From the NCBI RefSeq assembly GCF_001954195.1, contig NZ_MBES01000065.1, positions 1 to 64,000 on the forward strand: a stretch of 64,000 nt of DNA. The letters run 5' to 3'. The stretch is from Mycobacterium sp. IS-1264 (GTDB lineage Bacteria; Actinomycetota; Actinomycetes; Mycobacteriales; Mycobacteriaceae). Shown here piece by piece: positions 55,853 through 64,000 of the stretch (positions are counted from its first letter, which is position 1; each line of letters opens with the position of its first letter). The position numbers and the translations under genes are program-made. The notes beneath the pieces were generated by a model. That model was not told the DNA's origin and ran no database searches. It saw nothing but the letters and a program-made list of their open reading frames with translations.

Positions 55853-56499
55853 TGGTCAGCAGATACTCCGCCTACCGGCGCGGATCGGACACCATCCCGC
55901 CGGAGGTCATCGACCGCATCGTGATCGGGGCGTGCGCGGCGATCTGGCTGGTGTTGCTGGGCGTCAGCGTGGCCGCCGCCGTCGCGCTGTCCGATCTCGG
56001 CCGCGGCTTTCACCGAACGGCCGGGGGCGGCTCGCACACCACGTGGGTGTTGTATGCCGTGATCGTCGTTTCCGCGCTGATCATCGCCGGCGCGATCCCG
56101 GTGCTGGTGCGGGCTCGGCGCATGGCTCAGGCCGATCCGGCCGTCCGGTCGGCGACCGCCCCGGCGCGCGCGCTGGGGAGAACCGCGCTGCGGCCGGGCG
56201 GGCCCGGCGCACGCACCGCGACGGAACGCGCACGCGCGCACACCGTGCAGTCCGCGGAGCCGGCGGCCGAGTGGTCCGGCGCGGCGGTGGACCGGGTCTG
56301 GTTGCGCGGCACGGTGATCCTGGCGGGCACGATGGGTGCCGCGCTGATCGCGGTCGCGGCCGCGACGTACCTGATGGCAGTCGGTCACGACGGCGCGTCA
56401 TGGGCCGGCTACGTGCTGGCCGGGCTCGTCACCGCGGCGATGCCGGCGGTCGAGTGGTTCTATGTGAGGCAACTGCGCGGCCTCGCCGCCGAGCGCTGA
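55852..56499 (+). CDS. conserved membrane protein (Rv2197c-like)
   Basis: The 215-residue protein has four membrane helices in two pairs (about 23-47, 64-87; then about 155-178, 183-205). They are separated by a basic Ala/Arg/Pro-rich cytoplasmic loop containing TERARAHTVQ. Length matches Rv2197c (214 aa). Its ATG overlaps the mmpS3 stop by one base, so the two are made together. It is conserved in mycobacteria with unknown function, next to the respiratory supercomplex genes. Confidence 0.9.
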   Translation: MVSRYSAYRRGSDTIPPEVIDRIVIGACAAIWLVLLGVSVAAAVALSDLGRGFHRTAGGGSHTTWVLYAVIVVSALIIAGAIPVLVRARRMAQADPAVRSATAPARALGRTALRPGGPGARTATERARAHTVQSAEPAAEWSGAAVDRVWLRGTVILAGTMGAALIAVAAATYLMAVGHDGASWAGYVLAGLVTAAMPAVEWFYVRQLRGLAAER

Positions 56500-56546
56500 T
56501 CGCCCTTAGCGCCAGGACGACTCGGCAGGACCCTTGCGTCGCCCGG

Positions 56547-58202
56547 CTAGTGCTCGCCGTGCTCGCCGTTGGAACCGACGATGCTGTCCTGGTGCTCCCG
56601 CAGCGCGGTCAGGGCGCGTTGTTCGGCAGCGTGGGTCGCCTCGCGTAGCGCCGCGTCCTCGGACGGCGGATCGGCGAACAAGAAGCTGCCGTGACCCGGC
56701 GTTCCGCCCGAGCCCAGCCGGTTCATCTTGTTGGGCACGGGCGCGCCCTGGTACTCCAGCGGTATCGGGTGGCCGTGAGCGTCGACCGGACCCAGCGGCT
56801 GATGCAGCTCGATGTAGGCGCCGTGCGGCAGCCGCTTGATGATGCCGGTCTCGACGCCGTGCTCGAGCACCGCGCGGTCACTGCGCTGCAGGCCGATGCA
56901 CCAGCGGTAGGTGATGAAGAAGATGAACGGCGGCAGGATCACCATCCCGATGCGCCCGATCCACGTCGTCGCATTCAGCGAGATGTGGAACTTGAACGCG
57001 ATGATGTCGTTCATCGCAGCCAGGGTCAGCACCATGTAGAAGGAGATCGCCATCGCACCGATCGCCGTGCGCACCGGGACGTCCCGCGGTCGCTGCAGCA
57101 GGTTGTGGTGCGCGTAGTCACCGGTGAATCGCTTCTCCAGGAACGGATAGATGGTCAGCAGGACGAAAACCAGGCCCATGATGAGCGCCACCCAGACTGG
57201 GGCGGGGATGGTGTGGTGCCAGAAGTAGAACTCCCACGGCGGCCAGATGCGGGCCAGGCCCTCGGTCCACATCATGTAGAAGTCGGGCTGTGAACCGGCC
57301 GACACCTGGGATGGCTTGTAGGGACCCAGGTTCCAGATCGGGTTGATCTGCAGCAGCCCACCCATCAGGCCCAGCACACCGACGATGGCGGCGAAAAACG
57401 CGCCGGACTTGACGGCGAACACCGGCATCACGCGCACGCCGACGACGTTGTGCTCGGTGCGGCCCGGGCCGGGGAACTGGGTGTGCTTCTGGAACCACAC
57501 CAATCCCAGATGTAATCCGATGAGCGCCAGGATGATTCCCGGTATCAGCAGGATGTGGATCGCATAGAGGCGCGGGATCAGGATGTCACCCGGGAAGTCG
57601 CCGCCGAAAAGCGCCCAGTGCAGCCAGGTTCCGATCACCGGCATGCCCAGGGTGATCGACGAGAGCGCGGCCCGCAGCCCGATGCCCGACAGCAGGTCGT
57701 CGGGCAGCGAGTAACCGAAGTAGCCCTCGAACATGGACAGGATCAGCAGCAGCGAGCCGATGACCCAGTTGGCCTCGCGCGGCCGGCGGAACGCTCCGGT
57801 GAAGAAGATGCGGGCCAGGTGCACCATGATCGCCGCGGAGAACATCAACGCGGCCCAGTGGTGGACCTGTCGGACGAACAGGCCACCCCGGACTTCGAAC
57901 GAGATGTTGAGCGCCGTTTCGTAGGCGCGCGACATCTCGACACCGCGAAGTGGTTGGTAGACACCGTTGTACGTGACCTCGGTCATGGACGGGTCGAAGA
58001 ACAGCGTCAGATACACACCGGTCAGCAGCAGCACGATGAAGCTGTAGAGCGCGATCTCGCCGAGCAGGAACGACCAGTGCGTCGGGAAGACCTTGTTGAG
58101 CTGTCTGCGCACGGCCGCCGACGGGTGATAGCGGGTGTCGATGTCCTCGCCCTGTTTGGCCAGGACATCGCCGATCTTCGGTGGACTCAGTTTGGGACTC
58201 AT
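56547..58202 (-). CDS. qcrB: cytochrome bc1 complex, cytochrome b subunit
   Basis: QcrB (551 residues; 549 in H37Rv) is the membrane core of the mycobacterial bc1 complex, where menaquinol is oxidised; it is the target of Q203 and related drugs. [21 protein letters not shown] and [19 protein letters not shown] carry haem-ligating His pairs. The PEWY-type loop appears as PPWEFY. The C-terminal extension typical of actinobacteria is present, with [21 protein letters not shown] 58202 overlaps the qcrA stop by 4 nt. Open sequence further upstream in this frame has no meaning. Confidence 0.97.
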   Translation of the reverse strand: MSPKLSPPKIGDVLAKQGEDIDTRYHPSAAVRRQLNKVFPTHWSFLLGEIALYSFIVLLLTGVYLTLFFDPSMTEVTYNGVYQPLRGVEMSRAYETALNISFEVRGGLFVRQVHHWAALMFSAAIMVHLARIFFTGAFRRPREANWVIGSLLLILSMFEGYFGYSLPDDLLSGIGLRAALSSITLGMPVIGTWLHWALFGGDFPGDILIPRLYAIHILLIPGIILALIGLHLGLVWFQKHTQFPGPGRTEHNVVGVRVMPVFAVKSGAFFAAIVGVLGLMGGLLQINPIWNLGPYKPSQVSAGSQPDFYMMWTEGLARIWPPWEFYFWHHTIPAPVWVALIMGLVFVLLTIYPFLEKRFTGDYAHHNLLQRPRDVPVRTAIGAMAISFYMVLTLAAMNDIIAFKFHISLNATTWIGRIGMVILPPFIFFITYRWCIGLQRSDRAVLEHGVETGIIKRLPHGAYIELHQPLGPVDAHGHPIPLEYQGAPVPNKMNRLGSGGTPGHGSFLFADPPSEDAALREATHAAEQRALTALREHQDSIVGSNGEHGEH

Positions 58203-59410
58203 GTCGTCGTCCTCTCCCAAAATGCCGGTCCGACGGGCTCGATGAAGTCGCCGTTGGCGACCAGATACCCGTTGGTGTCGATGGTGATCGGCAGTTGCGC
58301 CAACGCACGCGCCGCCGGGCCGAAGATCGGCTTGGCGAAATGCAGTGCGTCGAACTGCGATTGGTGACACGGGCACAAGATCCGGTAGGACTGCTGCTCG
58401 TACAGCGACGACGGGCAACCCAGATGCGAGCACACCTTCGTGAATGCGAAGAACTCGCCGAAGTTGAAGCTTTCCTGGCCCTGCCGCTTGACCACGCGGG
58501 ACATGTCGGTGGGCCGGATCCGGATGAGCATCACCGGATTTCGCACACCCAGCTTGATCGCGGTGAGCTTTTCGTGCGATTCCGCGGTGGTGCCGTCGCC
58601 GTCGGACTCCCGCCACGGGAACACCGTCTCCATTGCGCCCGCGTCCATGTCTTCCGGGCGCATTTTGACGAACGGCGCGCTGTCGGTCGAACCGGTGGCT
58701 CGCGCGAGATAGATGGTCTCGCCGTGGTAGCGCGGCGTCCAGCCGGACGTCCACAGCACGGCCTTCTTGCCATCCGCGGTGGGCACCACCGGTTTCCAAG
58801 GGTTTTTGATCAGGCCGCCCGCGAACGCCACCAGGGTGCCGAGGCCGAATGCGCCCAAGCCCAAGCCCAGCGACAGCCCCACGAGCTTGCGGCGCCCGAT
58901 CGTCGAACCCTGATAGGCGTCGGTGAGGTTCGCCACCACCGTCTTGCGGTCGATTTCGCGGGAGGCGCCGTCGTGGCGTTCCTGGATCGAAATCTCTTCT
59001 GGGATAAACCTTTTCTGGAACAGCAGCGCCCCGACGGCGATCGCCAGGATGGACAGCCCGAACGTCAGGCCGTACAGCGGTGTGGTCAGCGAGTACCACA
59101 AGCTGCCCGCGGCTTCCCTCGGCTTGTATTCCCATGGCCAGAACAGGAAGATCAGCAGCAGCGCCAGCCCGAAGAAACCGCCGAGCAACAGCCACAGGGC
59201 CACACCCCGCTCGGCGCGCTTCTCGGCCTTGGTCTCTGTGGCCGGCCAGCGGGGCTCCTTGTAGACGGTCTCGACGCCGTCGATCTTGCCGCCCAGCGCC
59301 ACCAGTTCGTCATTCGACATCTCGGCCAGCGCAGCCTCATTGGGCTCCTGGGCCGGCCCGGCGCCCCTGTCGGTGTCGGAGCCGGTGGGGATGTTCGAGC
59401 CGTCGCTCAT
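58199..59410 (-). CDS. qcrA: Rieske iron-sulfur subunit of bc1
   Basis: QcrA (403 residues) has a hydrophilic N-terminus of about 65 residues and three membrane helices (about 70-90, 105-125, 170-190). The Rieske domain has the 2Fe-2S ligands in CSHLGC and CPCHQS. The body agrees closely with Rv2195, but the N-terminus is about 25 residues shorter. ATG 59410 is fixed by its 4-nt overlap with the qcrC stop (ATGA). Confidence 0.96.
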   Translation of the reverse strand: MSDGSNIPTGSDTDRGAGPAQEPNEAALAEMSNDELVALGGKIDGVETVYKEPRWPATETKAEKRAERGVALWLLLGGFFGLALLLIFLFWPWEYKPREAAGSLWYSLTTPLYGLTFGLSILAIAVGALLFQKRFIPEEISIQERHDGASREIDRKTVVANLTDAYQGSTIGRRKLVGLSLGLGLGAFGLGTLVAFAGGLIKNPWKPVVPTADGKKAVLWTSGWTPRYHGETIYLARATGSTDSAPFVKMRPEDMDAGAMETVFPWRESDGDGTTAESHEKLTAIKLGVRNPVMLIRIRPTDMSRVVKRQGQESFNFGEFFAFTKVCSHLGCPSSLYEQQSYRILCPCHQSQFDALHFAKPIFGPAARALAQLPITIDTNGYLVANGDFIEPVGPAFWERTTT

Positions 59411-60264
59411 GATCGCGCCCCAATCCACAGTGCCAGCCCGATGGCGGCGACCATCCCGATGATCCACATCGCCATGCCCTCGGGCGCGGGTCCGAAGCCA
59501 CCGAGGCCGTAGCCGCCCGGCTGGCGCTCTTCGGCGACCGTCCGCACGTAGCCGATGATGTCTCGCTTGGCCTCGAAGGAAAGCTGGCGGTCGGAGAATT
59601 TCGGCATGTTCTGCGGGCCGGTCAGCATCGCGTCGAGGATCTGCTGCTCATTGGCGGGCCCGAGGTCGGGCGCGAACTTGCCGGACGACAGCGCCCCGCC
59701 CTTCCCGGTGAAGTTGTGGCACGACGCGCAGTTGAGCCGGAAGAGGTCGCCGCCGCGGCCCAGGTCGTTCCCGCGCAGCGACCGCATCGAGACGCTGCCG
59801 TCGGGGTTGCGGGTCACGGTCGGGCCGCCGCCGTTGGCCTGCACGTAGGCGCCGATGGCGTCGATCTGCGCCTCGTCGAAGACCGGGTCTTTGCGCGGGG
59901 CCTGGGCCTCACCGCGCATGGCGGGCATCCGTCCGGTCGACACCTGGAAGTAGACGGCCGCCTCGCCGACCCCGATCAGGCTTGGCCCGTGGTCGGGCAC
60001 GCCCTGCAGGTTAGCGCCGTGGCACGACACACAGGAAGTGTCGAAAAGCTGTTTGCCGGTGCGCAATAGCGCCGAGGACGACTCATCGGCAACGGCCACC
60101 TGCGGCCGGGGGGTCAGCACCGCGGCCAGCCCGCCGGCCACGGTAAGCGCGATCAGCAGCAGCAGGCCGCCCGACAATCGGCGGCGCAACCGCCGCCGCG
60201 CGCGATCACTCCGCGGACCCCGGGGCTTGCTGCCACCGGATCGGATAGACCTCAGTCGCTTCAA
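59407..60264 (-). CDS. qcrC: dihaem cytochrome c subunit of bc1
   Basis: QcrC (285 residues) has an N-terminal helix near 25-45 and two c-type haem domains with CVSCHG and CASCHN. A C-terminal helix ([19 protein letters not shown]) follows. The double-haem form links bc1 directly to the aa3 oxidase without a soluble cytochrome c. I place the start at TTG 60264: AGGAG lies 7 nt before it, and the resulting N-terminus lines up with the H37Rv protein. ATG 60282 is the alternative, but its ribosome site is too close. Confidence 0.95.
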   Translation of the reverse strand: MKRLRSIRSGGSKPRGPRSDRARRRLRRRLSGGLLLLIALTVAGGLAAVLTPRPQVAVADESSSALLRTGKQLFDTSCVSCHGANLQGVPDHGPSLIGVGEAAVYFQVSTGRMPAMRGEAQAPRKDPVFDEAQIDAIGAYVQANGGGPTVTRNPDGSVSMRSLRGNDLGRGGDLFRLNCASCHNFTGKGGALSSGKFAPDLGPANEQQILDAMLTGPQNMPKFSDRQLSFEAKRDIIGYVRTVAEERQPGGYGLGGFGPAPEGMAMWIIGMVAAIGLALWIGARS

Positions 60265-60316
60265 CCGAGCACTCCTGTTCATTCCTCTTTCAAAGCCCCT
60301 GCGAAAGCGCCGGCCT

Positions 60317-60928
60317 TCATCGGATGAAATAGATCACGGTGAACAGCGCGATCCACACGATGTCCACGAAATGCCAGTAGTAGGAGACGACGATGCTGGC
60401 GGTCGCCTGCGCCGGGGTGAACTTGGTCATCGCGGTGCGCGCCAGCAGGAAGATGAATGCGATCAGCCCGCCGGTGACGTGCAACCCGTGGAAGCCGGTG
60501 GCCAGGTAGAACACGCTGCCGTAGGCGCTGCTGGGGATCGTCGTGCCGTGCGTGGTCAGGTGGTAGTACTCGTAGGCCTGACCCAGGATGAAGAACAAGC
60601 CCATCAGGAAGGTGATCACGTACCACCGGCGCAGCCCGAAAACGTCGCCGCGTTCGGCCGCGAAAACCCCCATCTGGCAGGTGAAAGACGAGGCGATCAG
60701 CACCAGCGTCACCGGGACGGCCTGGTACAGATTCAGCTCTGTCGGTGGCGGCGGCCAGTTCCCGCCGGCCTGCGCGCGGGCCGTGAAGTAGAACGCGAAC
60801 AGTCCAGCAAAGAACATCAGCTCGCTGGAAAGCCACACTATGGTGCCGACACTGACCATGTTTGGGCGATTGAGCGAATGCACCCGTGACGTGATCGCAG
60901 TACCCGAGGTCCCCACAGCGCTGGTCAC
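60317..60928 (-). CDS. ctaE: cytochrome c oxidase subunit III
   Basis: CtaE is 203 residues, as in Rv2193. It has five membrane helices, with [26 protein letters not shown], the conserved FHGLHVTGG and [17 protein letters not shown]. It starts at GTG 60928. It heads the ctaE-qcrC-qcrA-qcrB operon, about 50 bp before qcrC, and is divergent from trpD. Confidence 0.97.
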   Translation of the reverse strand: MTSAVGTSGTAITSRVHSLNRPNMVSVGTIVWLSSELMFFAGLFAFYFTARAQAGGNWPPPPTELNLYQAVPVTLVLIASSFTCQMGVFAAERGDVFGLRRWYVITFLMGLFFILGQAYEYYHLTTHGTTIPSSAYGSVFYLATGFHGLHVTGGLIAFIFLLARTAMTKFTPAQATASIVVSYYWHFVDIVWIALFTVIYFIR

Positions 60929-61067
60929 ATCCGCAAGTATGACGCTTTGTAGTTGTCGAACTCTACCCGGGTCTGAAATTGGCGTTTCGCGCGTCGTGCC
61001 GGCGCCGCTCTCGGCCTGCCTCCGGCGGCGGTTGGGGGGCGGTTGGTACTCGTGGGACCATCAGCGC

Positions 61068-62171
61068 GTGGCTCTGTCATCCGAGACTTCGCCTCCCGGG
61101 GGGTCCGCACCCGGCCCCGCCGGCTCGGCGTCGTCATGGCCGCAGGTCTTGGCTCGCCTGACGGACGGGCGGGAGCTCACCCGGGGTCAGGCCGCCTGGG
61201 CGATGGACCAAATCATGACGGGAAACGCGGCGCCGGCCCAGATCGCCGCGTTCGCGGTGGCGATGAAGATGAAGGGCCCGACCTCGGCGGAGGTCAGCGA
61301 GCTGGCCGACGTCATGCTGAGCCACGCGCTGCGGATGCCCGCCGACGCGATCCGCGACGACACCGTCGACATCGTCGGCACCGGCGGGGACGGGGTCAAC
61401 ACCGTCAACCTGTCCACTATGGCGGCGATCGTGGTCGCGGCCGCGGGCGTGCCGGTGGTCAAGCACGGCAACCGCGCGGCATCGTCGCTCTCGGGCGGCG
61501 CCGACACGCTGGAGGCGCTCGGGGTGCGCATCGACCTCGGGCCCGAGCAGGTCGCGCGCAGTCTCGCCGAAGTCGGGATCGGGTTCTGCTTTGCGCCGGT
61601 GTTCCATCCGTCGTACCGGCACGCGTCCGCGGTGCGCCGCGAGATCGGAGTGCCCACGGTGTTCAATCTCCTTGGGCCCCTTACCAATCCGGCGTGGCCG
61701 CGGGCCGGGTTGATCGGCTGCGCGTTCGCCGAGCTGGCCGAGGTGATGGCCGGGGTGTTCGCCGCGCGGGGCTCCAGTGTGCTGGTGGTGCATGGCGACG
61801 ACGGGCTCGATGAGCTGACGACGACCACCACGAGCACCATCTGGCGAGTGCAGGCGGGCACGGTGGACCGGCTGACCTTCGATCCCGCCGGATTCGGGTT
61901 CGCCCGCGCCGAACTCGGTGAGCTGCTGGGCGGCGACGCGCAAGCCAACGCGGCGGAGGCGCGCGCGGTGCTGGCCGGCGCCGCGGGACCGGTCCGGGAT
62001 GCCGTCGTCCTCAACGCCGCCGGCGCCATCGTCGCCCATGCCGGGCTATCCAGCCGCGCCGAATGGTTGCCGGCGTGGGAGGACGGGTTGTCCCGCGCCC
62101 GCGCCGCCATCGACACCGGCGCGGCCGAACAGCTGCTCGCGCGTTGGGTGCGGTTCGGCGAGCAGCTCTGA
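61068..62171 (+). CDS. trpD: anthranilate phosphoribosyltransferase
   Basis: TrpD (367 residues; 370 in Rv2192c) joins anthranilate and PRPP in tryptophan synthesis. [29 protein letters not shown] PRPP site, [21 protein letters not shown], and LLGPLTNPA are present. The start is GTG 61068 (MALSSETS), matching the orthologue apart from a variable Gly/Ser/Pro tail of 25 residues. It stands alone, away from other trp genes. Its last 126 bp overlap, on the opposite strand, the end of the nuclease gene. Confidence 0.96.
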   Translation: MALSSETSPPGGSAPGPAGSASSWPQVLARLTDGRELTRGQAAWAMDQIMTGNAAPAQIAAFAVAMKMKGPTSAEVSELADVMLSHALRMPADAIRDDTVDIVGTGGDGVNTVNLSTMAAIVVAAAGVPVVKHGNRAASSLSGGADTLEALGVRIDLGPEQVARSLAEVGIGFCFAPVFHPSYRHASAVRREIGVPTVFNLLGPLTNPAWPRAGLIGCAFAELAEVMAGVFAARGSSVLVVHGDDGLDELTTTTTSTIWRVQAGTVDRLTFDPAGFGFARAELGELLGGDAQANAAEARAVLAGAAGPVRDAVVLNAAGAIVAHAGLSSRAEWLPAWEDGLSRARAAIDTGAAEQLLARWVRFGEQL

Positions 62172-63932
62172 GTCCCAATCCCGGAGGGCCTGCTCGCATG
62201 CCAGCCGCGCCGAGCGCGCCGCGGCCGCCCAGGCCGCCCAGGGTCCGGCCGACCGCAGCGGCGAGGCCCAGCCGTCGTCGCCGGCCACCCGCACGACGCG
62301 CACGCCCGGGTTCGCCAGCCAGCGCGCGATCAGGGCGGTCTCCTCGACCAGCGCGCCGCCCAGCGGGGCCTGGGCGCGCAGGATCGATTGCGCGCCAGCC
62401 GCGATGGCGTCGACGACCGGCATCGGCGGCACCCCTCGTCTGGCGTTGCCCGCCGCGGCGAGCTGGCCGCAGCGGATGACGGCCAGGTGGTAGCCGCCGT
62501 TGCCGTCCGGTGCGGCGGCGATCAGCTCGCCCACCGCGGCGAGGGCCCGCAGCCGCTGCCCGCGCCACAGGGTTTCGACGGCGGTGGCGGTGCGGTCGCG
62601 CAATCGTGCGGCGCTCTCGTAGTGGCGACGCTCGGCGAGCACACTGACCTGACGCACCGCGTCGTTCAGCGCGCCGTTGTCCAGGCCGTCGATCAGGGCG
62701 GCGGCGCGGGCCACGGCCGCCGCGTATTGAGTGGCCGTGACGTCGCGGGCGGCGGGACAGGGCGACACCTCGGCCTCGGGACAGGCCGGCCCATGGCGCG
62801 CACCGCGCGCGAGCCGTGCGGTGCAGGTTCGGATTCCGCTGAACCGCGCGAGCAGGCCGGCGGTTTCGGCGGCATCGGCGCGAGACCGAAACGGGCCGAC
62901 GGCGCGGTCGTGGCGCGGCGAGCGCACCACCGACAAGCGCGGAAACGCCTCGTCCGTCAGCGTCACCCACCACCACCGGTGCGGGAACCGCGAGCGGCGG
63001 TTGTAGGGCGGGGCGTGCGCGGCCAGCATCCGCAGTTCGCGCACGCCGGCCTCGAGCGGGTGCGCGCACTCGACGTGGTCGACCGCCGTGGCGAGCGAGA
63101 CCATCTCCTTCATCCGGCCGCGGGGATCGGCCCCGGTGAAGTACTGGCTCACCCGGCGGCGCAGGTCGACGGCCGTCCCAACGTAGAGCACCTCGCCGGC
63201 CGGCCCGCGAAACAGGTAGACCCCGGGGCGGTGCGGCAGGGGATCGGCGAGCACCTTTTTGCGACGCTGGGCCGGGGTCACGTCGGGCAGATACGAGCGC
63301 AGGTCGGCAAAGGTGTGCACACCCTGATTGCCCACCCGCTCGATCAGGGCATGCAACACGTCGACGGTCGCGCGGGCGTCGTCGAGGGCCCGGTGCGTGG
63401 GCTGTGCGGCGACGGCGAACAGCCGCGCCAGCGCGGCCAGCCGCACACTGGGGGCCTCCTCGCGGCTCAACACCCGACGGGCCAGCCGGACCGTGCACAG
63501 CACTTGCGGTCGGGGCCAAGGGATTTCGCAGCGCTGCGCGGCGGCCCGCAGGAATCCGACATCGAACCCGGCGTTGTGGGCGACCAACACCGAGCCGCCG
63601 GCGAACTCCAGAAACATCGGCAGCACGGCGTCGATGGTCGGGGCGTCGCACACCATCGCCGTGGTGATCCCGGTGAGCCGCACGATCTGGGGCGGGATGC
63701 TGCGCTGGGGGTCGACCAGGGTGGCGAACTCGCCGAGCACGACGCCGCCGCGGACCTTCACCGCCCCGATTTCGGTGATCGCGTCGGGCGGTGTTCCATC
63801 GCTGCCCCGAGTGCGCCCGCCGGTGGTCTCCAGATCCACCACGACAAAGGTGGTTTCACGCAACGGGATTTCGTCGGTGGGCGTCCAGTCCGGGCCGGCG
63901 AAACTCAGCTGAGTCCCACCAGTCACACCCAT
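62046..63932 (-). CDS. DEDDh exonuclease fused to UvrC-like GIY-YIG nuclease (Rv2191-like)
   Basis: The protein is 628 residues from ATG 63932; a GTG at 63977 would give 643, near the 645 of Rv2191. The N-terminal DnaQ-type 3'-5' exonuclease (about 25-190) has [20 protein letters not shown] and [12 protein letters not shown], the DEDDh acidic residues and His. A GIY-YIG endonuclease (about 225-310) follows, with [20 protein letters not shown], as in UvrC and Cho. Then comes a UvrC-like middle part with CPEAE-type cysteines. It probably acts in DNA repair by incising damaged strands. The last ~40 residues run antisense into trpD and look unstructured. Confidence 0.92.
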   Translation of the reverse strand: MGVTGGTQLSFAGPDWTPTDEIPLRETTFVVVDLETTGGRTRGSDGTPPDAITEIGAVKVRGGVVLGEFATLVDPQRSIPPQIVRLTGITTAMVCDAPTIDAVLPMFLEFAGGSVLVAHNAGFDVGFLRAAAQRCEIPWPRPQVLCTVRLARRVLSREEAPSVRLAALARLFAVAAQPTHRALDDARATVDVLHALIERVGNQGVHTFADLRSYLPDVTPAQRRKKVLADPLPHRPGVYLFRGPAGEVLYVGTAVDLRRRVSQYFTGADPRGRMKEMVSLATAVDHVECAHPLEAGVRELRMLAAHAPPYNRRSRFPHRWWWVTLTDEAFPRLSVVRSPRHDRAVGPFRSRADAAETAGLLARFSGIRTCTARLARGARHGPACPEAEVSPCPAARDVTATQYAAAVARAAALIDGLDNGALNDAVRQVSVLAERRHYESAARLRDRTATAVETLWRGQRLRALAAVGELIAAAPDGNGGYHLAVIRCGQLAAAGNARRGVPPMPVVDAIAAGAQSILRAQAPLGGALVEETALIARWLANPGVRVVRVAGDDGWASPLRSAGPWAAWAAAARSARLACEQALRDWDSELLAEPHPTREQLFGRAGVDGGAGAGQPVLPRRQPFGAAG

Positions 63933-64000
63933 GTGCGTGACGTTAAGCACCCGCACCGACACCGGCCGTGTTCCCACGCCGGGCGGAGTCGGGGGAGTCG

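Noticed and set aside
58203..59195. Extension of qcrB upstream to give an 882-residue protein
   Set aside because: The extra part is antisense-quality sequence lying inside qcrA in another frame. The ATGA overlap and family length fix the start at 58202.

Overview
The window is GC-rich, densely coded chromosomal DNA from a mycobacterium. From about 11 kb to the right end the gene order matches, in inverted orientation, the M. tuberculosis H37Rv block Rv2226 to Rv2191 as I remember it: CYTH/CHAD protein, panB, caeA/hip1 and its paralogue, glnA2, glnE, glnA1, Rv2219A, Rv2219, lipA, lipB, Rv2216, dlaT, ephD, pepB, Rv2212 cyclase, gcvT, ilvE, cobS, cobT, Rv2206, glycerate kinase, Rv2204c, Rv2203, adoK, asnB, ctaC, ctaF, mmpS3, Rv2197c, qcrB, qcrA, qcrC, ctaE, trpD, Rv2191. 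Extra genes inside this backbone point to a non-tuberculous species. I cannot name the species. No PE/PPE genes, insertion sequences, CRISPR arrays, tRNAs or rRNAs were seen.

Left part (1-10.8 kb) is accessory relative to that backbone. It holds a low-complexity left edge with a 17-G run and the start of a molybdopterin-oxidoreductase-like membrane protein, an LCP cell-wall ligase, a lipid cluster (acyltransferase, SDR, FadD6-like acyl-CoA synthetase, alpha/beta hydrolase), and an oxidation cassette (aldehyde dehydrogenase, zinc alcohol dehydrogenase, 3Fe-4S ferredoxin, cytochrome P450). The RNase P RNA gene follows at 10.85-11.26 kb.

Middle part (11.3-31.3 kb) carries pantothenate synthesis (panB), an exported clan GH-A glycosidase, a WS/DGAT acyltransferase, two Hip1-like secreted hydrolases and the glutamine synthetase control genes (glnA2, glnE, glnA1). 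Between the converging 3' ends of glnE and glnA1, which are neighbours in H37Rv, lies an accessory block of about 5.4 kb. It encodes a hotdog thioesterase, an F420-type oxidoreductase, a small unknown protein, a lipoprotein, two related Cys/Pro-rich secreted proteins, a phytanoyl-CoA-dioxygenase-like enzyme and a 72-residue secreted Cys peptide.

Right part (31.3-64 kb) is core metabolism. It includes lipoate synthesis and attachment with the E2 subunit DlaT, EphD, PepB with a cAMP cyclase, GcvT and IlvE, late cobalamin assembly (cobU-cobT-cobS), Fe-S carrier, adenosine kinase and AsnB. It ends with the bc1-aa3 respiratory supercomplex genes (ctaC, ctaF; ctaE-qcrCAB), then trpD and a DnaQ/GIY-YIG nuclease.

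The most useful non-coding observations are a GlnR-box-like site placed just upstream of a glnA1 promoter, a perfect 19-bp inverted repeat between adoK and asnB, a five-copy 14-bp tandem repeat spanning the pepB stop codon, and several leaderless-type starts with a TANNNT hexamer 6-8 nt before the initiation codon.
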